A stretch of 64,000 nucleotides of DNA. It comes from Melastoma dodecandrum (taxonomy: Eukaryota; Streptophyta; Magnoliopsida; Myrtales; Melastomataceae). Shown in pieces: positions 57,676 through 64,000 of the stretch. Position 1 is the stretch's first letter. Every line of letters starts with the position of its first letter. The translations under genes and the position numbers were made by a program. The notes under the pieces were generated by a model. It worked only from the letters and a program-made list of their open reading frames with translations. It had not been told where the DNA came from and did no database searches. The DNA lies in the NCBI GenBank assembly GCA_029817715.1, contig JARUPY010000203.1, positions 186,001 to 250,000 of the forward strand. The letters are read 5' to 3'.

Positions 57676-59677
57676 TTACAAAAAAAAAAAAAAAGAGGAA
57701 CGTCCCCCGGAAACACCACCTCCCCCGGTCAATGCTCGATTGTTTTCCGAAGACAGGCGTCCTTCCCGCCGTGGCGCGTCTTCGAGCCTACATTTCAAGA
57801 CTCGTCGCGTTTCCGGAGGTCGATCTACATTTTTATCTCTGGCGTAAGCTAGCTATCTAAGCACCGATGATTAAATTATTAATCATACTGTCATATATAT
57901 GATTAAATTTGTAATTTAGAAGGAGTTCTTTTTAAGAAAAAGAAATTGTGCCTCCCTTAGTTTTTGGACACTGTCTAAGACAGTAGAAAGTGAAGGGGAG
58001 TTAAAAAAGTGACCATGTGATTGTTGTTGTAATAAGAATAACGCGTGTGAAGTAGGCAATGAGAAGTGTTGGGTCGTCGTTTCGTTTTCATGGAATGTAC
58101 AAAAGACCTTTTTAGTGAGACTTAGGTCGACCAACAACGGTCGATATTTGTCGCGGGTGTGGGTGTGTGTTACACTGACTCTGGGCGTAACATGTGACGA
58201 ATGGACCACCTACCCCCCCGCAAAGAGTTTGAACTTAATAAATGTGGGTGTCCCTCCCGGAGTCTCCCCACCACCATCACAACCTTATCATGGGAACCGA
58301 CAACGTCTAATGTTTTTGCCTCTCACTATTAAATACCCCTTTGGTGGACACATCAACTCCCCTCTCGTGTCTCAACTAAAAAATAACAATATTTATATTA
58401 TTATCTTTTCTTATAGTAAAAAAAAAAAAGGGATGGAGTTGGAGGAGGAGGCAGAGAAAGGGCAGATGAACCCCATTTTCATTCTTTTGGATTGATTTTG
58501 GTGGGTAGGATTCATTTTATTTTATTTTTATTTTTATATATGAGTAGGAAGGAGGCTTCTTCCTCTTACACAAACTAGCATTTTGTCGGCAGACTCTTTT
58601 TTTTTTTTTTTTTTTAGAAATGAAAATGCCGCGTCTATGGAATTATGTCTCAAAATAAAACCAAAAAAAATGATGACCCCCAGTACGTACGTTGGTACGA
58701 ATAATATAAGGGAAACACATGGGGGGAGTCAATCATATCGGCATGTAAGTAAAGAATGACGACGGATACACACACTCCTTTTTCTTTTGCGTGATGAGTG
58801 GCATAAATTAACGAGGAAGGAAAAGTCTACCAAGACATAAGCCAGCCAGCCAGTCAGTCATTTGGTTTTGGTTAAAGGTCATTGAAGGGGGGTATGTATG
58901 ACCGTGATTAGTGGCTCTGTCAGTAGGTGGGGGTATTTGAAATTTTCTTTCCTTTCTTCCTTTTTTGGTTTTGACATTTTCCTTTCTTCTTTTTTCTTTT
59001 TTGTCAAAACCTTTCCTCTCTCTCTCTCTCTGTATCTATCAATCTATCTGTCTTTGTATGGATTTGACCCAATTGTCATCATCTTCTTATTCATCATGGC
59101 CTCCAATGAGGCCCACAAACTCTCTAATATCTCCGAGTCTACCCAATACGACTTAAACAAACCGACACCCTCACCTTTCCATCTCCATTCGCAAGCCTTT
59201 CCTTACATGAGAGCCCAATGAGAGACCCAAATCTCTCGACAAGCCCCACCCATCTGTAAGGAAATTTGTTTGGATATTAATCTTCATTTAAATAAATAAA
59301 AAAGGGTCTCCGATGGCGGCCTCCCCACATTATTTACGATGAAAAAAGATTCAATATTTTATATTTTATTACATTCGTGAACACTAAAACTTGGCGCTTT
59401 TTTTCCTTCTTAAGATTTTAGAATTTGCTGTCTTGTTATAAAAATATAATTTCCGACCGGTGAAAAGAAGCCTCTCTCTCTCTTCTCTCCGGTCATAGCC
59501 GGCAACAATATACTAGAAACAATCCCCATCCTCAACGGCACTCACTCCTCTCCTCTCCTCCCCATTTCTCACCCTCCACCCACTTCTCAAAATCCAATCT
59601 TTCCTTCCGAATTTTCATCGGTGGCCGACGGATGGTCTACTTCCCCCCCCCCCTCCCCCTGACCAGCTAGCCTCCCC
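57676..59677. other. Intergenic, expansin 3' region to next promoter
   Basis: A 14-A run lies just after the expansin stop. Other simple repeats are a T-run near 58597-58615, (CT)n near 59012-59030 and again near 59472-59485, and a C-rich tract near 59645-59660. No gene was recognised. Confidence 0.5.
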
Positions 59678-60277
59678 ATGAGACCCTCCCCGGCTAACCC
59701 AGTTTCCCGCAACCGCCGATCAGCTCGCCCGACCCACCCTCCCTGTCCCCGTAGGCTCTCCCGTTCTGCCGCCGTCGATTTCCTCGCCCTCGTCGCCGTC
59801 TTTAGTGCCTCTGGCTTCCTTCTCTTCCCGTGTGTGAAGACCCTCGGCGTGGGATCCGCTCGGGTGGCGTTCGCGGTCGCGGCCATGATCGGCGAGGAGG
59901 TTAGGGAGGCACCATTGGTTTACGCATCGATGGGGATGAGCACGTTGTGCGCAGGCTTCGCAACGTTCGTGCTCGTGTCGAGTTCGTTTAAGGGCAGGAA
60001 GTGCTTGAACCCGGAGTGTCGGGGGTTGAGGAAGTCAGTTGAGTTCGATATCCAGCTGGAGACGGAGGAGGACTCGAGGAAAGCGGGATCGTCCCAGGTG
60101 AAGAACCTGTTCGAGCTTCCGATGTTTCAGCACAAGGAGCTGGAGACCGAGTTGAGGAGGATCGCGCCTCCCAACGGGACGGCGATGCTCGTGTTTAGGG
60201 CAAGGTGCGGGTGCCCCATTGGTAGGTTTGAGGTCCCGGGGCCGAAGAGGCCGCCGCCGCGGAAGACCCAAAAGTAG
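59678..60277 (+). CDS. At5g19025-like protein (ribosomal L34e superfamily name), 199 aa
   Basis: Single-exon gene of 199 residues. After a basic Pro-rich N-terminus come two hydrophobic segments (AAVDFLALVAVFSASGFLLF and MGMSTLCAGFATFVLVSSS). The conserved soluble domain has CLNPECRGLRKSVEFDIQLE, then FELPMFQHKELETELRRIAP, PPNGTAMLVFRARCGCPIGR and FEVPGPKR. The CxxxC and CGC motifs could bind a metal. This matches the plant family typified by At5g19025, annotated as L34e superfamily, although it is membrane-linked and has no shown ribosomal role. Function unknown. It converges with the DUF1666 gene, 398 bp away. Confidence 0.87.
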   Translation: MRPSPANPVSRNRRSARPTHPPCPRRLSRSAAVDFLALVAVFSASGFLLFPCVKTLGVGSARVAFAVAAMIGEEVREAPLVYASMGMSTLCAGFATFVLVSSSFKGRKCLNPECRGLRKSVEFDIQLETEEDSRKAGSSQVKNLFELPMFQHKELETELRRIAPPNGTAMLVFRARCGCPIGRFEVPGPKRPPPRKTQK

Positions 60278-60675
60278 GCATTGATAGTGTTAGTGGAAAT
60301 ATTACATGTTGGTACCGAGACAAAAGGATGTGATCATTCTTCGATCACGAATTTGCCAAGGAGCAGTTGCAATGTCATACTTGGACATGATTCCTGTTGG
60401 TTTAAAGGGATTAATAATTTCATATCTGGTACCCGGGATAGTAATTCGAGATGTCGTGTTAGGATTACGTCGTCTCTAGATAGAATCACGTTTTGCACTC
60501 CTGGATTCTTCCTTGTGAAGATGGCTTTGCAGATTGATGCTTGGCAGACTGTTTTGTTTACTGACAGAATGCCTTTTGAGTTCATGCTGTCGAATGAAGC
60601 TCTATAGCTCATCGCGCCAGGCATACATAATACACATATCGGCGCGTCCCCATTAGGTGGTGGGAATCGGGAGAG
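60278..60675. other. Short intergenic between convergent genes
   Basis: This spacer contains the 3' ends of both neighbouring transcripts. Nothing else was seen. Confidence 0.5.
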
Positions 60676-63451
60676 TCAAGATGGGAACAGAGGGAAGATG
60701 TCTGCTTTGGAAAGCTTCCCATGGCTGAAGCAGATGTTATCAAGCTTGGCTTGGCACCAGGTGAGGTGAACAGAGGAGACTGTGGACATGTGAAGCACCC
60801 TCGACACCAGCGCCAAATCAATATCCGCAAACAGCAGCGTCAATGGTGACGACGACGATTCCTCATCCCTATGAGGCTGATCTTCAGACGGGTTGGTTCT
60901 AGTGGAACTCCTGTCCATCAACTTCCGCACCCACCATTTCTTCTTCCTTCGTATGTCCCTCAACCTCATTGACTTCTGCGAGAAATCATGTTCCAAGAGG
61001 TTACATCTCCAAGCACACGCACTTATCGGCAATATCCAAGCACCAAACGTTCGATTATGACGTTCTTTAGATACACAGTCAGGGCCGCAGACGAGAAAAC
61101 AAAGATATTCTGATCTGGGGTCAAGTCTTGCATGATGTTTTATGTTATTAATATGTTTACCTGGAGGAGGATGGAGTTGAGGTTGGAGAAGAGGGGGAGG
61201 TCTCTGGGGTCTTCGACAGGATGTGGATGAGAACTCCAGCTCCAACTCAAACCTAAATTCAGACAACTCCCCAGGAATAATGATAATCTCCACCAACTGC
61301 AACCACTACTCTTTCCAATCTCCTCGTCATGCTTATCATCAGCCTTAACAAATCTATGGAATGCCCGGATGCACTTCTCCATTGCCTTCATCACTTCATT
61401 CAACTCAACACCCTCTTCTTCTTCTCCTTCTCTTCGTCCCTCTACAAAAAGATGGGGCCAATGCCTCCCAAGTTTCATTGTTTCGTATACATACATATGC
61501 TGGTGCTACTCGCAGTCGCGGTGTGTTGAAGAAATGGGAGTCGTTAGTTGAGTGGTCAATTTGTTTCCAACATTGATTATCTGAAATTTTTTAGGAAGAG
61601 CAAAGCGTGCAAATTTTATGAAAAGCTTTTGCTTGAGTGAGGATTAAAACGATATTGTACTGAAAGTGGGCGGTGGCCTCGGTGCATTGTCAATGAATAG
61701 GATGATTAGATTTTGTGGCAAAAGTTAGCACGGACGTCGCGATCTCGGGTTAGTCAAGGGTACCATCTGGTACCTCAGAGTAAGCGGTCACAGGACAAAG
61801 CAAAACGAAACAGATGACGGAACAGCGTACCCGTAATCTCGGGCACTTGAAGGAGAGATTTGCAGGAAGCCCTTGCTTGAACGTACTCGCGGTACCTGCA
61901 TCTGCTGAGGAACCTCTCGTCCTCGGTGAACCTCTGTACGAGTACTCTGAACTTCTGCAGTTCCTCAACCATGACATGGCTAAATCGAATGGAAGCTCGA
62001 CTGGTTGATGAGTTTTCCAAGAGATCTTCTACTTTCTTCTGTTGGTAACACAGAATCTCCCATGACAAGCAGGTCTGAGCGACATAGGCCAGCTCCAGAT
62101 CGCTTTCCAAGCTTCGAATGAGCCGTTTCTTTGCCCTCTCATCCCAAATGGAAGAAAGCCGATGGGTAGTTTCTTCAGAATTGGCTTGTAATATCGCACC
62201 TGAGAATCAAAGTCGTGTAAAGTACATCCCCTGACGTGATGTAGTGCTGTAATGATGACCAAATGCCAGAGAAAAGAAACATACTGATTCCGGAAGCTCG
62301 CTCGTGACTGAGCAGGTCGAACCACGCCATTGCTTGCTCGTACATTCCGTAAAAAGGGTCCTGCTCAATTCTTGTGGCCACGTGGTCATCTGCCTCTGAC
62401 GGCATTGGAGTTAACCTGGAGCTGGAGACTGGAACAGGGTCTTCGAGTCCCACCATAGTCATACACACGTCCTTCTTGTAGAACAACTCCCACTCCACAT
62501 TCTTTTGATCATCGGCTTCCACTGGGGACGGAGCCAGCATAGAGCTACAAACTGAAGCAGCATCTTCATCCTCATCTTCATCCGTCTCAATCCCCATACT
62601 AGTGGCGGCAACTCCAGATCTTTCCTCCTCGACTATTACTTTCGAGAGAACGACGACCATAACTCGGAGCATATTCAAATTGTTCGAGCCGAATGATGCT
62701 AGAGAATGCTCCTCCGGGCGCATATCTCCATATGCATCAACAAACACTTCACCCTCAGGTCCATCGACCGCTCCTCCCGGCAAAACACTGACAAACCAAC
62801 CAGCAGCGGAACAGACCAACATCTTTAAGACGACGAGGACATGTCTTATCCACGAGATGAGGACCCTGACCCAGAGAAGGATCTGGCACAGGACGAGGAT
62901 CAAGGGATGAATGTAGAAGCTGAGGTAGAACCATTTCAGGAGTCCCTCGGGGATGAGGTAAGCTTCGACGAGGAACCAAGCAGTGGCCAGCAGATAAGCC
63001 ATCGCCTGAAGGGCCAAAAATATGCTGTGACTGCCCTCAAAAGGCCACTGCGCACATAAATAAAAAAGATTCATTACATGAGAGGGAAGAGTACAATGGA
63101 CAAGACTTCGTGCAATAAGATTGGGTCGTCGGGTTTGGTTGAATTCTCACGCAAAAACAAACAACCGCATTAATTAATAAGTTCCCAAATCCAAGACCAT
63201 GGAAAAGGAAGTGTATTGGAAAGTTGGTCGGAACAAGTTGCAGTCTTCTTGGCTCCCTCCGCCCATTCGTCAATGCCGGTTTGTCTCCTCTCATGACCTG
63301 AACCATCACAATCTCGATCTAGGAGGAAAGTCATTAATATCCACCACATGCTTGCAGAAAAGGATTGGCTGAGAGATGCAAACGGACCCAGAGATCCTTC
63401 CATAAACAGGAAATCCCAGAAACTTCTGAGAAAGTCTAGTATCATTTTCAT
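60676..63451 (-). CDS. DUF1666 protein with N-terminal membrane segments (at least 5 exons)
   Basis: Reading the minus strand, exons join in phase: 63047-62285, 62199-61831, 61441-61161 and 60975-60676 (stop). A first exon from the ATG at 63451 (MKMILDFLRSFWDFLFMEGS) is likely, but its donor is uncertain. The N-terminal half is membrane-rich (SIFLALQAMAYLLATAWFLV, HPLILVLCQILLWVRVLISW) with an acidic linker. The C-terminal half is the plant DUF1666 domain: DPFYGMYEQAMAWFDLLSHE, ASGISAILQ across a splice, RLIRSLESDLELAYVAQTCL, SWEILCYQQKK, EELQKFRVLVQRFTEDERFL, SLLQVPEIT, VMKAMEKCIRAFHRFVKADD, LRDIRRKKKWWVRKLM and DLALVSRVLHMS. Function unknown. Frames within it look like separate genes until the phases are matched. 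The start lies only 210 bp from the SMC4 stop on the same strand. Confidence 0.85.
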
Positions 63452-63660
63452 AGTTTCCAAGAGTCTGAAGACATGGAGTGATTACATAAAGTAGGACAGA
63501 CAACCAGACGGCCTTATGCTCGCGAGCGACGTGCACAGGGACGCTATGAGAGTTCATAATTTAGGGTAGGGTAAACACGACATTCAAGATGACATTTCTG
63601 CAAAAGGGTTGACTCCAGGACTTGATATAGTCCACGCTTTTGGACCATACCCGAAATTGA

Positions 63661-64000
63661 TCAGGCCACTTCTTCACAAACCACGAAACTTCCAGGGTCT
63701 ATTGTGATGCTCTTGGTGCAGTTGTCCGTCTTGTATATCCCAACAAGCCGGTCCGCCAGCTCAAACATATTGTTCCGGAGGCTGCCAGGAAAGCATGATC
63801 TTGGACGGTAACTACAGAGAGCCGATTCATGTATTCCCAGTTTATGGGGTAAATGGAAGTTCCACATACCTAATGATTATGAACTGGGCATCTTTCGTTC
63901 TGTCCTTGACGTAGTGCCCGACGATCGACACGTTTTTGAAGTCTGATGAGGAGTGGAACATAAGGTTTATCAAAACGGCAGAAACAAAACTACCAAGAAA
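63661..64000 (-). CDS. SMC4: Condensin subunit SMC4, C-terminal end (truncated by window)
   Basis: Two exons on the minus strand join in phase: 63942-63870 (DFKNVSIVGHYVKDRTKDAQ, FIII) and 63781-63661 (SLRNNMFELADRLVGIYKTD, NCTKSITIDPGSFVVCEEVA, stop). This is the very C-terminus of the SMC4 head domain, including its D-loop and H-loop region. In condensin SMC4 pairs with SMC2 and compacts mitotic chromosomes using ATP. The rest of the gene, over 1,000 residues, lies beyond the right edge; 63943-64000 is intron. A Met frame starting at 63867 would translate the intron and is not real. Confidence 0.9.

Noticed and set aside
63661..63867. 68-aa ORF starting MWNFHLPHK
   Set aside because: The first part is translated intron; only the segment from SLRNNMFEL is SMC4 coding sequence.

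Overview
The window is nuclear DNA from a flowering plant, most likely a core eudicot. GT-AG introns split most genes, the spacers are AT-rich and full of microsatellites, retrotransposon and MITE-like debris is present, and nearly every recognisable product has a plant-specific family (CNGC, CASP, alpha-expansin, R2R3-MYB, CGS with an MTO1 region, OSCA/HYP1, VTI1 SNARE). I cannot name the species. Exon boundaries were worked out by reading frame, splice dinucleotides and phase. Homology statements come from memory of the families, not from a search.

Region 1 (1-18 kb): 3' end of chloroplast CLPB3 (+); an unnamed 174-aa protein (+); a plant calmodulin-binding-domain protein (-); a U2 snRNA gene with its promoter and 3' signal (+); a RING membrane protein (-); about 4.5 kb of AT-rich spacer; a CNGC2/DND1-type channel (+) whose 5' end does not stay in frame; and an AlgH/UPF0301 protein (-).

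Region 2 (18-27 kb) is a gene graveyard: a frameshifted PPR gene, a phytocyanin-like (ENODL) gene with a Trp-to-stop change, three tandem 383-bp LTR-like copies followed by a broken gag, and a frameshifted multi-pass membrane protein gene.

Region 3 (27-50 kb) is dense housekeeping DNA: TMEM230-like (+), an OSCA/CSC1-like HYP1 channel with ten exons (-), a VTI11/VTI13-type v-SNARE (+), an R2R3-MYB of the MYB35/TDF1 type (+), VDAC (-), a YGSGYGG-repeat protein like PLDRP1/At5g39570 (+), and cystathionine gamma-synthase with its SAM-sensing MTO1 leader peptide (-).

Region 4 (50-64 kb): a CASP (-), about 4 kb of repeat-rich spacer, an alpha-expansin (+), an At5g19025-like protein (+), a DUF1666 gene split over at least five exons (-), and the 3' end of condensin SMC4 (-), cut by the window edge.

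The genes are independent eukaryotic transcription units and form no operon or pathway. The order recalls two Arabidopsis neighbourhoods, as I remember them: ENODL17, CNGC2, CaM-binding and CLPB3 on chromosome 5, and PPR, AlgH and RING on chromosome 3. No new multi-gene system was found. The strongest points for follow-up are the Thr at the CGS arrest position, the CNGC2 N-terminal frame break, the triple LTR and the decayed genes between 18 and 27 kb.
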